Positions 29,258 to 41,168 of a stretch of 64,000 bases of DNA are shown here, piece after piece (position 1 is the stretch's first letter; each line of letters opens with the position of its first letter). The stretch is from assembly GCA_015178975.1 (NCBI GenBank), contig WHVD01000062.1:372001-436000 (forward strand). Direction: 5' to 3'. Both the position numbers and the translations under genes were made by a program. The notes below the pieces were generated by a model. That model worked only from the letters and a program-made list of their open reading frames with translations. It was not told the origin of the DNA and made no database searches. The DNA comes from Hysterangium stoloniferum (taxonomy: Eukaryota; Basidiomycota; Agaricomycetes; Hysterangiales; Hysterangiaceae).

Positions 29258-29732
29258 CAGCATGTTCCAGGGTATTCCCAGTTCATTTCCCATGACAGCT
29301 GTCAATCAGCTGTCAGTTTCCATTCAAGCTGTCAATCAGCTGTCACTTATGACAGCTGTCAACCAGCTGTCAACCAGCTGTCACTTACGACAGCTGACAA
29401 GCCTACTGATGTATAACATATATAAGCTTGTAGTTAGTGACCTGAATAGTAACAACTTTCCTCAGACTTGTGTGTGTCACGTGTCACAGTAAGTCACAGG
29501 TCACATTTAACAGGTTATGGGCCCCGTGAGCTTGGTGCGCTGCATAGGGTATAGATTAGATATTGATTTCAGGGGAAGTGTTAGAAATGGGAAAATACAA
29601 TATCTATATATGACAAACTGTTATAAGACCCAGGTTTGCCATCAGTTATATAAACTGTTATAAGAGCACAAGTTGGCATCACAAGTCCATATATATATGT
29701 ATATATAATCCATCATATAATACTAGACTATA

Positions 29733-29807
29733 GGTCCAGTAGCTCAGTGGTTAAGAGCACCTGCATATAAAGCCAGGAGGTCCTTGGTTCAATCCCAGGC
29801 TGGGTCA
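29733..29807 (+). tRNA. tRNA-like Pol III gene in LTR-D of the composite element
   Basis: Identical to the 4363 copy over the 75 nt as far as read by eye. All three stems outside the anticodon arm are intact, and TTTT lies 4 nt downstream. Confidence 0.75.
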
Positions 29808-30440
29808 ATTCTTTTCTATGCCTTTAACAGATTTCGAACCGCCTGGTCCTAAGATGGCCGCGGTGGCTGATAATGAGAAGCTGGCCTCAGAGGATCTCCA
29901 CAAGCTGGTCAATTTGGGACCAGATATACCAATGGAAATTCTGCCACGTCTCAGATCAGTTTTGACTGAGAACGTTAAGGCTTTCGGAGTCGACAGACGG
30001 TTAGGGCAAGTGGAATGCAGAGTCCCTATCCCCTTGAAAGAAGGTGCCCAGCCCACCTCCATGCCTATGTTCCCCTCTTCCCCTGCCAATAGAAGAGTTA
30101 TAGATGAGCAAATGGATACCTGGTTCAAGCAGGGTGTCATCGAGCCATCTAAAAGCCCCTGGGGGGCACCAGCCTTCGTAGTTTATCGCAATGGTAAACC
30201 ACGGGTGGTCATTAACTATCGGAAACTCAATCATCTCACGGTTCCAGATGAATTCCCTTTACCACGTCAATCAGAGATCATGCAAGTGCTATCGGGGTCA
30301 AACATCCTCTCTTCTTTTGACGCGTTAGCTGGATTTACCCAATTAGAAATGTTAGAGGACGATAAGCCCAAAACAGCCTTCAGATCTCACAGAGGGCTGT
30401 GGCGATTTAAAAGGATGCCATTCGGGCTTAGAAATGGTCC

Positions 30441-31084
30441 TGTGAAGAGTCGATAGATTCTGACCGTTCAATATACGAAGTGTAGTGTTTATTCAACTAC
30501 TATTAGCGGGTATTGACTGTTCAGTGCAATACCGTAGATTACTAGACTGACAGTACTAGCAAGGAGACACGCTACATGTCACAAGAGCAACTGTATATTG
30601 ATGGCTAGAATGAGAGAATGAAAGAGTTGACCTTTACGGTACAACTCGTAGCTAGACGTAAAATAGATAATCACGAGAGGCTGAATATCTAAAGTAAAGA
30701 GATGGTAGTGCAAGTCGACTATAGTGTCGACGAGCGCAAAGACCTTAGAGTGGAACTCGACCTTCACGGTTCGAGTCTAAAGTCTGTTAGTATGCGAGAA
30801 AACACTACCTTTATAGGTAGTTGAGACGTTACCCTTGACACCTCTCGCTATTCAACGTCTGGGTCGTTTACGAGGTGGTGTCTGCTGGGTAAAAAGATGT
30901 CTGTCTTTTGGCACCGAGAGCACCCATAGGTATACACAAGACTTCGAACTAAGAAATACGGGGAAATACGGGTATGCTCAAAGGATATAGGGAATTAAAG
31001 AAAAGGAATAGAAACTAGATAATAAAGTACTATATATGCATATTAATCCACTGTCCAATTATGCATATATGCATACCCTTCACA
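30441..31084 (-). mobile_element. solo LTR-A in A2 RT, TSD GGTCC
   Basis: 644 bp LTR-A in antisense to A2, flanked by GGTCC at 30436-30440 and 31085-31089. It interrupts RT just after the MPFGLRNGP motif. Confidence 0.93.
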
Positions 31085-31136
31085 GGTCCCTCCATGTTCC
31101 ATTGTGTTATACAAACGGTTTTAGCACCCTACCTAT

Positions 31137-31780
31137 TGTGAAGAGTCGATAGATTCTGACCGTTCGATATATGAAGAATAGTGTTTATTCAACTACTATT
31201 AGCAGGTATTGACCGTACAGTACAATACTGTAGATTACTAGACAAGCAGTACTAGTAAGAAGACACACTATGCGTCACAAGGGCAACTGTACAGTTGCTC
31301 TTGACGGCTAGAATGAAAGAATGAAAGAGTTGACCTTCACGGTACAACTCGTAGCTAGATGTAAAATAGATAATCAATGTGAAGCTGAATATCTAGAGTA
31401 AAGAGATAATAGTGCGAGTCGACTATAATGTCGACTAGCACAAAGACCTTAGAGTGGAACTCGACCTTCACGGTTCGAGTCCAAAGTACGTTAGTATGCG
31501 AGAGAATACTACCTTTGTAGGTAGTTGAGACATTACCCTTGGCACCTCTCGCTATTCGACGTCTGGGTTGTTTACGAGGTGGTGTCTGCTGGGTAAAAAG
31601 TGTCTGTCGTTTTGGCGCCGAGAGCACCCATACGTATACACAAAGCTTCGAACTACAAAATAAAGGTATGCTCGAAATATAGAAAGAATGTAAAGATAGA
31701 AAATAAAAGATAAATAATAAAGTACTATAATCCAACTATTATTCCTTAGTCCAATTATGCATATATGCATACCCTTTACA
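31137..31780 (-). mobile_element. solo LTR-A in A2 RT, TSD CCTAT
   Basis: 644 bp LTR-A in antisense, flanked by CCTAT at 31132-31136 and 31781-31785, only 47 bp of RT away from the previous insertion (31090-31136). Its end reads CCCTTTACA in place of CCCTTCACA. Confidence 0.93.
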
Positions 31781-34396
31781 CCTATAGATCTTTTTTTTGG
31801 TCTACATCGACGACATAGTAATATTCTCTAAGAATTGGGATGATCATTTGCTTCACCTAAATCAGGTGCTTGGCACTATCGCTTCGGCCGGCATCACTCT
31901 CTCTCCCAAGAAATGTTTTATCGGATATAATTTGATCTTGTTGTTGGGTCATAAAGTATCCAGGTTGGGTTTTTCGACCCATCAAGAGAAAGTTCGTGCT
32001 ATATTGGAACTGGCCCCACCCACTAAGGTTTCTGAACTGCAACAATTCCTTGGAATGGTCCTTTACTTTTCAGCGTATATACCATTCTATTCATGGATGG
32101 TGTCCCCTTTATTCTCGCTCCTAAAGAAGGGAACACCCTGGATGTGGCCCGCTGAACATGTCAGAGCTTATGAGGATGTTAAAGCCGCACTAGGATCAGC
32201 ACCAGTGCTGGGACATCCAGTTAGCAGGATGGCCTATCGATTGTATACGGACGCTTCAGATTTTGCCTTAGGTTGTTGTCTCCAACAAGTCCAGAAGATG
32301 GCTTTAGGAGACTTGATGGACACTAAAATCTATGCCCAAGCCAAGTTAGCTTTTGACCGTGCGCAGGATGTGCCATCCTTTGTTCATCAGTATAAAACCA
32401 AACAGCCCGAGATCGAATGGTCAGATTCATGGGGACCCACTTTCAAGGCGACCAAAGTTACCATTGAACGAGTCATTGCATATTGGAGTCGCATGCTGAA
32501 AAGCGCTGTAACTATTCTGCCACTGAACGGGAAGCGTTAGCAGCAAAGGAGGGACTAGTCCACTTCCAACCCTTCATTGAAGGTGAACATGTTCTACTCA
32601 TTACGGACCATGCAGCTCTGCAATGGGATAGATCGTATGAGAACACTAATCGTCGACTAGCCGCATGGGGGGCAATATACACTGCATTTCCAGGTCTCGA
32701 GATTTTACACCGAGCAGGAAGAGTTCACAGCAACATGGACCCACTGTCCAGACTCCCTCGGGTACCAGCCTTCGTGAGCCCTATTAGAGATGATTTGCAA
32801 GCTATCACCTCGACCTCTCTGGACAAGAGTACTGAGGAAAATCTATGGAAGGATGAACCTGCTAAGAAGGTGGTCTTCTCGATCATACACGATTCTATGG
32901 AACCTTTTGGAGTAACTCAAAAGGTCCGACAGTCGGAATGGGATTCTCATAATGCAATAAGGGATGATCAGGAGGATGAGTCTGACTTTGCATTGTGTCA
33001 TCCTCAGCTGCTAATCAGTATGGAGGAGGGATACATAAAGAAATTTCTAGAGGGATACTCGAAAGACCCAGTTTTCAGAAATCTCTACGCTCTAGATACC
33101 CCTTCACCCAATGCAGTTGTTACTCCTTCTCACTACTTTGTGGGAACAAACAGACTCCTGTACTTTCGTGACTCGGACTGGAAAAGTTGAGTCTGTGTGC
33201 CCAGTACCATGACTAACTCTATCTTAAGGTTGGTACATGATAACCCTTTTGAGGGGAGCACACACCGGAGTTCAGCGGTTGTTCAACCTGATGAAAGACC
33301 GGTTCTTTTGGCCAGAAATGCTGCAAGATTGCATGTCATATGCACGTACCCACAATATCTGCCAAAAGACCAAAATCGATCCCACCGCTCGTCAAGGAGC
33401 CCTCAGACCTGCCGACATACCCTTTAGGCCCTTTGAAGTAGTTTCTATGGACCTGATCACTGGACTACCCGACTCGGGAAAGGATTTGTATTCAGCAGTC
33501 TTCGTCGCCGTTAATAAATTGACGTGTTTCGCTATTACAATACCTACTTTCTCGAACCTTACGGTTGAAGGATTTGCATGAATATTTGTCAAACAGGTGG
33601 CCAGCCCCTTTGGACTGCCCTCTCGAATAATCTGCGATCGGGACAAGAGATGGACCTGCAGGTTCTGGTGGGAAGTCTGTAAGATTTATGGTACAACCCT
33701 TGCGGTATCTTCTGCTCATCATCCCCAGATGGATGGACAGACAGAGAATATGAACACGACCATAGAACAAATGCTTCGAGCCTATTGTGCTTCTGCTAAG
33801 GAGAGCTGGTCCCAATGGATTGAGGTGGTAGTCCACACGTACAACTCAACCATTCCACGAACTACGCTCTGGCCTTCTTATTAATGGGATACCTCCCGAG
33901 AGGGATGTCTTGAGTTCTAGGAGGTGACGAACCCCTAGTTCCTAGAGAACTATCAGACAGCCCTATGGCCGACCAATGGATTCTCGAACTAGAAAATCAT
34001 CGGCAGATGGCGCGGGATTCAATCGCTCGAGCCCAAGAGATTCAAGCAAGAGCATATAACAAGAAGCAAAGACCTGTAGAAGATATCTCCGAGGGAGACT
34101 TTGTATTGGTGAACGCCCACTCCCTCGAACTGGTGGAAGTCAAGGGAATGGGGAAGAAACTAATACAAAGACGGATTGGACCATTCGAGGTCCTTGAGAA
34201 ATTGAACCCTCAAGTATTTAGGCTTAAGATTCCCCTGGAGTATCCGATGCATCTAGTCATTAATCGGGACCATCTACGGAAATATCAACCCTCTCCTCCC
34301 AACCTCGGTCCAAGACCCCAACTTGAGAACCTAAGAGAGTTGAAATTAGATCACGAAGAATATGAAGTCGAAGCTATTGTTGGACATAGAAAACAG

Positions 34397-34399
34397 TGA
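34397..34399 (+). other. in-frame TGA inside the A2 chromodomain
   Basis: TGA follows GHRKQ; the frame then stays open for 41 codons (NRLLFRVRWKGYGPKED...) to the TAA at 34523. The same TGA position is found at 49725 (A1) and 61294-61296 (B). Confidence 0.85.
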
Positions 34400-34743
34400 A
34401 ATCGTCTGCTATTTAGGGTGCGCTGGAAAGGTTATGGACCTAAAGAGGATTTGTGGTTAAACAGTACTAACCTCAGAAATGCTCCGGCACTTCTGAGGGC
34501 ATACAAGGTGCTGTTCAAAATCTAACGGGATATATGCACTCGAGGAATCATCTATTCTATCATTTATTCCATTTCTTTCATAACTTCCTTTCAGAAACAT
34601 CTCAGTCGTTCAGTGAGCCATCTCATTGGCTTTTATTCTCTTTCATTTTTCTATCCCTCCAGTCAATTGGGACAACCACTAATTGGTGGCGGACACATTT
34701 ACCCAAAACCCAGCCACAATTAATCAATCTCGTTTAACGACCA

Positions 34744-34782
34744 ACCGAGCGGAGTTTCAATTCAATATATATATATATAAAA
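34744..34782 (+). promoter_or_regulatory. putative internal promoter for ORF3 in A2
   Basis: ACCGAGCGGAGTTT, then a TATATAAAAG box and ACACGTAAATTC, followed by a pyrimidine-rich leader, about 105 bp before the ORF3 ATG at 34887. The same order is present in A1 (50072-50108) and B (61040-61074 on the minus strand). Confidence 0.6.
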
Positions 34783-36904
34783 GTACACGTAAATTCACAT
34801 AAATTTTCTTTATCTTTCATACCACGTCCTTCACCTATCTACAGCCCTTCCCTCTACCTTCAACTTCACCACTTTATTGTGCTACAATGCTCCCATTCCA
34901 ACAAAACAAGCAAGTCCTCCCTAAGTTCAAAAAGGTCCCGTGGGCCCTGACAGCCAGTATATCCACGACCGGCGGGGGATTCATCACCCGCATGCCTCGT
35001 ACAGACAATGTCAAGAGCAATCGGAGTACCCAAGAACCAACCCCCCTGTCAACTTTCTCCTTTGGTGCTGAGCTGAGGGGGAATACCGGTATGGATTGGA
35101 GTAAGCCGTTAGGGCCCTCCTTCAGACTGTCATCAGAGGAAGGCGCTGCTACTATGCGGAGGCAGGAAACGTTTATGGAAGAACACAACGCAAGGAGGCA
35201 TACCTGCAAAAGAGAAAGGCGCACTGAGTATAGAAGTCAACAGGAGGCGAGGGGAGCAAGAGAAGGAGTCCCCTCCAAGCGACAGCGGCATGAGGACAGA
35301 GCACGATTCGGAAGCAGAGCTTCCGCGCCGATCCTTCCCCCCCCGGAGAGAAATGGGCCGACTTCACGGAGACTGATGATAGCGAGGGTGGGACGCCTTG
35401 CATTAGGACAACAGGAACCAAGAGCTGGAAGGAAAAGGAGGGTACCATCTTTTGAGACTGGGAACTACTCCGACGTATTAAGTTGCGATGAATAATCCTT
35501 ACCCGGGGGGATGGTCAAGTGCTGCCCCCACAAGAAAAGGGATATTGTAGGGGACCAATCGATTTTTCCTCAGATGAGGATGAGGAGGAAGACGAGAATA
35601 GGAATGATGCGTACAGCATCTGATATCTGGGAGAGGATTGCCACGAAAGGTTCCTCCTCCCATCGAAAGTTCGCTTCGTAACCAGCGACCCCAACCAACG
35701 ACAAATGTGGAAACCATCATCCAAAGTATGGAGGGGTCATCGCCCTAGTCAACCGTCACAGGAACGTGAACCTTCCACGATTCCAGTCCCACACCTTTCG
35801 CCAACGTCGAGGCCCCCTCCCATCCTCCACCCAGCACACACTCCCTCAGCCCCGATTCTAACGCCTCGTCTACCTCCCTCCCAAAAAGCTGTACCGGTCC
35901 CTATCCCACTTAGGACGTCAAGGCCCCCTCCCATCCTCCACCCGGCACACACTCCCTCAGCCCAACGTGAACCTTCCCCGATTCCAGTCCCATGCCTTTC
36001 GCCAACATTGAAGCCCCCTCCCATCCTCCACCCGGCACACACTCCCTCAGCCCCGATTCTGGCACCTCGTCTCCCTCCCTCCCCAAAAGCTGTACTGGTC
36101 CCGACCCCACTTCCACCATCACTGGGTATCCCTCCCAACTCTCTGTATTCATATTGCGTGTCCTTAGGTAGCCCTATCCACGACCTTCCACTAGAGCGAA
36201 TGGATGTCGATTTGGACCCTTTTACACTGGACGTCATTGTTCCCATGACAAGTGGAAAGGCGAAGGAGATACAGAAGGCCACCACTCCTCTCCGAGAACG
36301 ATCCCCTATTCCCGTCCCTGACAGCCCACTTCCCCCCACTGAGCTCATCTCCACCACTTTCTGGATGCGAGTAGCTGTCAACTACCTTTCCGAACAGTTT
36401 CCTGTCAGAAGGGTACTATCACAGCTAGTGCCGGTACTTCAGCAACCGGTCCTTCAAGGGAGCCTTAATGTTATGACCGGACAATCCCGCCGGACTCCGG
36501 GCACTAACCCATATGCCACCATGCGCTACAAGCACCAATCATCTGTTTATAGGATTTCCTGCCCCGACTCCGTTACGTCAAGACTAGTTATGTTCAACCT
36601 CATTACGACACATATCAGTCACCAGACTTCCCCCAGACTCCATCTCTGTCTATGTCCGTCTTCATCCCACACATCAGTCACCGGACCCCACTTAGAATCC
36701 CGTCACTGCTCTAATCGAGCCCCATTCCCGTTTTAGTCAAATGCCCTGTCATGATTTAGGACTCCGCTCCTGCTCCGTTTCCCGTTATGGGTTATGCTTT
36801 GTCACAATTCGGACTCCACTCCGTTCCGTTCTGTTCCTAACACCAATTTGGTGTTTACTATTCCCGTTTTATGTTTTGTTAGTTTCGTTTTGTTATTACT
36901 GGAT

Positions 36905-37529
36905 TGTTAAAGGCATAGAAAAGAATTGACCCAGCCTGGGATTGAACCAAGGACCTCCTGGCTTTATATGCAGGTGCTCTTAACCACTGAGCTACTGGAC
37001 CTATAGTCTAGTATTATATGATGGATTATATATACATATATATAAGGACTTATGTTGCCAACTTGTGCTCTTGTAACAGTTTATATAACTGATGGCAAAC
37101 CTGGGTCTTATAACAGTCTGTCACATATAGATATTGTATTTTCCCATTTCTAACACTTCCCCTGAAATCAATATCTAGTCTATACCCTATGCAGCGCACC
37201 AAGCTCATGGGGCCCATAACCTATTAAATGTGACCTGTGACTTACTGTGACACGTGACACACACAAGTCTGAGGAAATTTGTTACTATTCAGGTCACTAA
37301 CTACAAGCTTATATATGTTATACATCAGTAGGCTTGTCAGCTGTCAAAAGTGACAGCTGGTTGACAGCTGTCAGAAGTGACAGCTGATTGACAGCTTGAA
37401 TGGAAACTGACAGCTGATTGACAGCTGTCATGGGAAATGAACTGGAAATACTCTGGAACATGCTGGAAGCTTCTAGAAGGTTCTAGAAGGTTCCAGAAGG
37501 TCTTGGAGACAGTGGAGGCAGTTTTAACA
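36905..37529 (-). mobile_element. second composite miniature element C-int-D, TSD TGGAT
   Basis: Minus orientation: LTR-C 37529-37222 (first TG mutated to TA at the inner edge), internal 37221-37156 with the same primer site and purine tract, LTR-D 37155-36905. TGGAT flanks it at 36900-36904 and 37530-37534. The target differs from that of the copy at 29194, so it is an independent integration of the same unlike-ended element. Confidence 0.92.
36927..37001 (-). tRNA. tRNA-like Pol III gene in LTR-D (minus strand)
   Basis: 75 nt with intact acceptor, D and T stems, A and B boxes, and the extra C in the anticodon arm. The TTTT terminator is at the 36919-36924 side. Confidence 0.75.
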
Positions 37530-38507
37530 TGGATTTGGTATGTCATTCACTCCATGGTCTATATAAACTGGCAGATGTTGTACATACAATCCAGTCAGAA
37601 AATTAGCTTAGATTCCCCCCAGTAATCTAATAACATTTTCCACTCTAAAACCTTACTTGATTCACATCGCTCACACTAGTCGGAGCCCATGGGCTCCGGC
37701 GGATCTATCTCTCTCAACTATCTCGACTCACGACCCACGACCTCCGACTTACGACCCACGACCCCCGACTTATGACCTACGACCCATGAACCCTGCCCGG
37801 ATTCCCTGGGATCCCTGTCCATCTGTTTGAAATTGGACAACACGATCTAGCGAGGGCGCAGCCTATAAACTGAAGCCAAGTCCTACCGGATATCCCGCAG
37901 GTTTCTCCGGAAACCCGGCCTGTGTGTGTATCCTAACACTTAAGGGTTGTCGCGGTCTTGCTCTGTTGTCGGAGATAATGGAGGATTTCTATCTCTCCTT
38001 CGAGGATCCCACAGAGGGGAAGAACTTTGTGTGAGCAGCTCGGGAGATTAAACTCTCTATGTTCCGGCACATCATAGTGGAACCCCACCGTCTGCCCCCA
38101 GACTCAGCGAGTGCCCTCTCTATTGCTGGCTTCATAGATTTACTCGAGGCCCTCATCCTGACACCTCCCACAGAGACCACTACACAGCCACATGTTCCTG
38201 CCCCGCTACCCACGTCTTCATTTCCCCTCCCCAATGCTCCTCTTCTCATGCGGATTTCTGCTCTGCCGGTTAGTGTCTGTGCAGTCATTCATTGCAGAGA
38301 GAAAAGCCTACAGACAATGGGCCGACTCCTTGTACAGGGATTCTAGTGATTTGGCTCAGGCAAGAATAGCCGAGTCCTTCAGAGTAAAAAGGGAACGATG
38401 GGGAAACATCATTTTGGACCTTGGGGGATCCTCACAGGAAGCTTGGGGTGGCATCCCAGATGCTCTTCGACACCTTGTATAGCACATCCCTTCGAACTGG
38501 GGGGCAC

Positions 38508-39798
38508 TGTGAAGGGTATGCATATATGCATGATTGGACTGTGGAATAATATACATATTATAGTACTTTATTATCTAGTTTCTATTCCTTTTCCTTAATT
38601 CTCTATATCTTTCGAGCATACCCGTATTTCTTAGTTTGAAGTCTTGTGTATACCAATGGGTGCTCTCGGTGCCAAAAGACAGACACCTTTTTACCCAGCA
38701 GACACCACCTCGTAACGACCCCGACGTCGAATAGCGAGAAGTGTCAAGGGTAACATCTCAGCTACTTATAGAGGTAGTAACTTCTTGCATACTAATAATC
38801 CTTGGACTCGAACTGCAAAGGTCAAGTTCCACTCTCAAGTCTTTGTGCTCATCAACACTCTAGTCGATTCGTGCTGCTACATCTCTACCTCTGAAATTCA
38901 GTCTTTTGCTGACTATCTTTCTTACTTCTAGCTACAAGTTGTACTGTAAAGGTCAACTCTTCTTTTCTCCTGTCCTCATTGTCATGAGCAACTGTACAGT
39001 TGCTCTTGTGACGTGTAGTGCGTCTCTTTACTAGTACTGTGAAGAGTCGATAGATTCTGACCGTTCTATATACGAAGAATAGTGTTTATTCAACTACTAT
39101 TAGTAGGTATTGACCGTACAGTACAATACCATAGATTACTAGACTGGCAGTACTAGTAAGGAGACACGCTATGTATCACAAGAGCAACTGTACAGTTGCT
39201 CTTGACGGCTAGAATAAGAGAAGGAAAGAGTTGACCTTCACGGTACAACTCGTAGTTAGAAGTAAGATAGATAATCAACGAGAAGCTGAATATCTAAAGT
39301 AAAGATATAGTAGCGCGAGTCAACTATAGTGTCGACAAGCGCAAAGACCTTAGAGGGGAACTCGACCTTCGCGGTTCAAGTTCAAAGTACTTTAGTATGC
39401 GAGAGAATACTACCTTTATAGGTAGTTGAGACTTTACCATTGACACCTCTCGCTATTCGACGTCTGGGTCGTTTACGAGGTGGTGTCTGCTGGGTGAAAA
39501 AGTGTCTGTTGTTTGGCGCCGAGAGCACCCATACGTATACACAAAGCTTCGAACTACAAAATAAGGGTATGCTCGAAATATAGAAAGAATGTAAATAAAG
39601 AAAATAAAAAGTAAATAATAAAATACTATAATCCAACTATTATTCCTTAGTCCAATTATGCATATATGCATACCCTTCACAAGTACTATCAGTCTAGTAA
39701 TCTACAGTATTGTACAGGATGGTCAATACTTAATAATAGTAGTTGAATTAATACTATTCTTCGTACATCGAGTGGTCAGAATCTATCGACTCTTCACA
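38508..39798 (+). mobile_element. 3' LTR of A2, interrupted by a solo LTR-A
   Basis: The polypurine tract ACTGGGGGGCAC (38496-38507) directly precedes TGTGAAGGGTATGC. The LTR runs to 39037, is interrupted by an antisense LTR-A plus TSD, and resumes to CTCTTCACA at 39798. Outside it is the TSD ATCTG that pairs with 25276-25280. Confidence 0.92.
39038..39681 (-). mobile_element. solo LTR-A inside the A2 3' LTR, TSD AGTAC
   Basis: 644 bp in antisense, flanked by AGTAC at 39033-39037 and 39682-39686: an LTR-A inserted into an LTR-A. Confidence 0.93.
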
Positions 39799-40990
39799 AT
39801 CTGCTTCTAGTCTGTAAGGTTTGTTGTCATCAGGGAAGATAAGAATTGGGGATGAAGTGACTCTGTATTTCAAGGCAGTTTTCTCTTCCAAAGTCCATTT
39901 CCAGGATGTGTCTTTCCTTGGTAAGTTATGAAGGGGTCTGGCAAGGCTTTCAAAGTCCTGGATAAACCTTCTATAAAAGTTGACAAAGCCAAGGAAAGAC
40001 TGTGTCTCTTTTACAGTAGTAGGTTCAGGCCATTTGGAAACACCCTCTATCTTTACTGGATCCACGGAGATGCAGCCATGTAAAATGATCAGTCCAAGAT
40101 ATTCAATCTTTTCTTTTTCAAATTCACATTTTTCTGCCTTTAAGTATAACTTATTTTTCTCCAAAATTTCCAGAACACTTTTGACTGCTTCCCTGTGTTT
40201 TTCAAGGGTCTCTGTAAAGATAGGGATATCATCCATGTAGACAATGACAACCTGTCCATCAATCAGTTCTATGAACAGATCATTTATAATGGTCTGAAAG
40301 GTAGCAGGACTGTTAGTAAGACCAAAGAACATGACCAGTGGTTCAAATAGTCCTTTATTGGTCCTAAATGCTGCCTTCCATTCATCTCCCTTCTTTATCC
40401 TGACATTGTTATAACACCATCTGACATCCAGTTTGGTGAAGTATTTGGCTTTCTTCAACTTGCTGATAATGTCAGATATAAGTGGCAGGGGATAGGAATT
40501 TTTGATTGTTATGTCATTTAGTTTCCTATAATCCTGAACCAGCCTCAGGGATCCATTCTTCTTTTTGACAAAAAACACTGGAGATGCCATAGGGGATTTG
40601 GAGAGTTGGATCCTGCCACTTTTGAGGTTCTCCTCTAGAAAAGCATCTAACTCCTTTTGTTCATTTGGTGCTAAGGGGTAAAGCTTGGTTCTAAAAGGTT
40701 CTGACCTAGGTTTTAGTTCAATAGCATGATCCCAGGGTTTCTTGTCAGGTAATCTGTCAAAGGAATCTTTGGAGAATACCTCCTTAAATTAGTGGTAACA
40801 ACTGGGTACTAAATCCTCAAAGGCTTTCTTCTGGTCCTGTTTATGAGATTCTTCTGCCAAATTCTGAGCTATAGTACAAGTAGCATTGACATGAGTTTGA
40901 GAATAGATAGTTGTAGCCCAGATCCTATCACTGTCTTCAATCTCTGACTGGTCATCTTCCTCCTCCTCCTCATCATCTTCAGTCTCAATG
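39799..40990 (-). pseudogene. pol: chromovirus L reverse transcriptase
   Basis: Read from 40990 downward: an acidic linker (DDEEEEEDDQSEIED), then after stops KSGRIQLSKSPMASPVFFVK, LRLVQDYRKLNDITIKNSYP, LDVRWCYNNVRIKKGDEWKA, VMFFGLTNSPATFQ, VYMDDIPIF (YMDD at 40228-40239), FEKEKIEYLG and FLGFVNFYRRFI. This is the full palm and thumb of a Ty3/gypsy RT with YMDD, unlike the YIDD of A1/A2, consistent with a marY1-like chromovirus. A TAA stop at 40789 separates the linker from RT. The frame is open across the RT core, so decay is moderate. It continues into RNase H at 25280. Confidence 0.88.
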
Positions 40991-41168
40991 TGTAAAGGGT
41001 CGAGTAGTTTACCACTCAATGTACGATTGTTATCGACTAGCGATAGTATGAAATACAATCGACTAGTAGTTAAGATGTAGATTACGATCAACCTTTAAGG
41101 TACAATCGGTAGATAATTACAAGGGCGGATCGACCTTACAGTACAATTTGATTGTGTAGCTAGCTGGG

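Larger units (their letters stand above)
29194..29829 (+). mobile_element. composite miniature element C-int-D with unlike LTRs, TSD GATTT
   Basis: LTR-C 29194-29512, internal 29513-29578 (GGTTATGGGCCCC primer site, AGGGGAAG purine tract), LTR-D 29579-29829, flanked by GATTT at 29189-29193 and 29830-29834. The empty site is seen in A1 at 45810. The terminal repeats are unrelated except for their TGTTA/TAACA ends. A second independent copy is at 36905-37529. Confidence 0.92.
28223..34525 (+). pseudogene. pol: A2 pol: protease, RT, RNase H, integrase, chromodomain
   Basis: Protease at about 28320 has MDMGADLSLIS, the catalytic DTG of A1 changed to DMG. RT resumes at 29835 after the C-D element: VIEPSKSPWGAPAFVV, KPRVVINYRKLNHL, AFRSHRGLWRFKRMPFG, and VYIDDIVIFSKNW at about 31800. 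Between these lie two solo LTR-A. RNase H (TDASDFALGC), the HHCC region, DDE integrase (SMDLITGLP, ICDRDKRWTC, ENMNTTIEQML) and chromodomain (FRVRWKGYGPKEDLWL) follow. Stops and shifts occur at about 28636, 32540, 33190, 33581 and 33884. The TGA at 34397-34399 within the chromodomain is also present in A1 and B. Confidence 0.88.
36469..37938 (+). mobile_element. solo LTR-E in ORF3, TSD CTTAA, containing a C-D composite
   Basis: TGTTATGACCGGACAATC at 36469 to GTGTATCCTAACA at 37938, flanked by CTTAA at 36464-36468 and 37939-37943. A1 at 52935 shows the empty site. About 840 bp remain after removing the nested element. The motif CCTATAAACTGAAGCCAAGTC lies near its 3' end. Confidence 0.9.
34887..38482 (+). 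pseudogene. A2 ORF3, third gene downstream of integrase, function unknown
   Basis: It starts MLPFQQNKQVLPKFKKVP. Then come a Lys/Arg-rich coiled-coil-like segment (MRRQETFMEEHNARR), an acidic DFSSDEDEEED block, a long Pro/Ser/Thr-rich middle built of imperfect repeats (35780-36110), and a conserved C-terminal part: MRVAVNYLSEQFPVRRVLSQ, ELSMFRHII-like helices, and LGGSSQEAWGGIPDALRHL at the end. No enzyme motif, signal peptide or membrane helix is seen. The B element keeps the same layout with much diverged sequence, so the gene is old and was selected. The A2 copy has frameshifts, and LTR-E (36469-37938) splits it. It occupies the env position but resembles no envelope protein; a chromatin or nucleocapsid role is conjecture. 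Confidence 0.7.
25281..39798 (+). mobile_element. gypsy element A2 (chromodomain type), TSD ATCTG, many nested insertions
   Basis: The 5' LTR head at 25281 and 3' LTR end at 39798 are flanked by ATCTG (25276-25280 and 39799-39803). The insertion splits chromovirus L between RT and RNase H. Order: truncated 5' LTR, LTR-C/LTR-B junction, gag, protease, RT, RNase H, integrase, chromodomain, ORF3, polypurine tract, 3' LTR. Nested are two tRNA-bearing miniature elements (26920, 29194), three solo LTR-A copies, LTR-E and a further miniature element. The 5' LTR end, primer site and gag N-terminus are lost. Confidence 0.9.

Noticed and set aside
34887-38482. ORF3 as a retroviral-type envelope gene
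   Set aside because: It is in the right position, but there is no signal peptide, membrane helix, glycosylation-rich ectodomain or fusion-peptide pattern; the protein is Pro/Ser-rich and charged.
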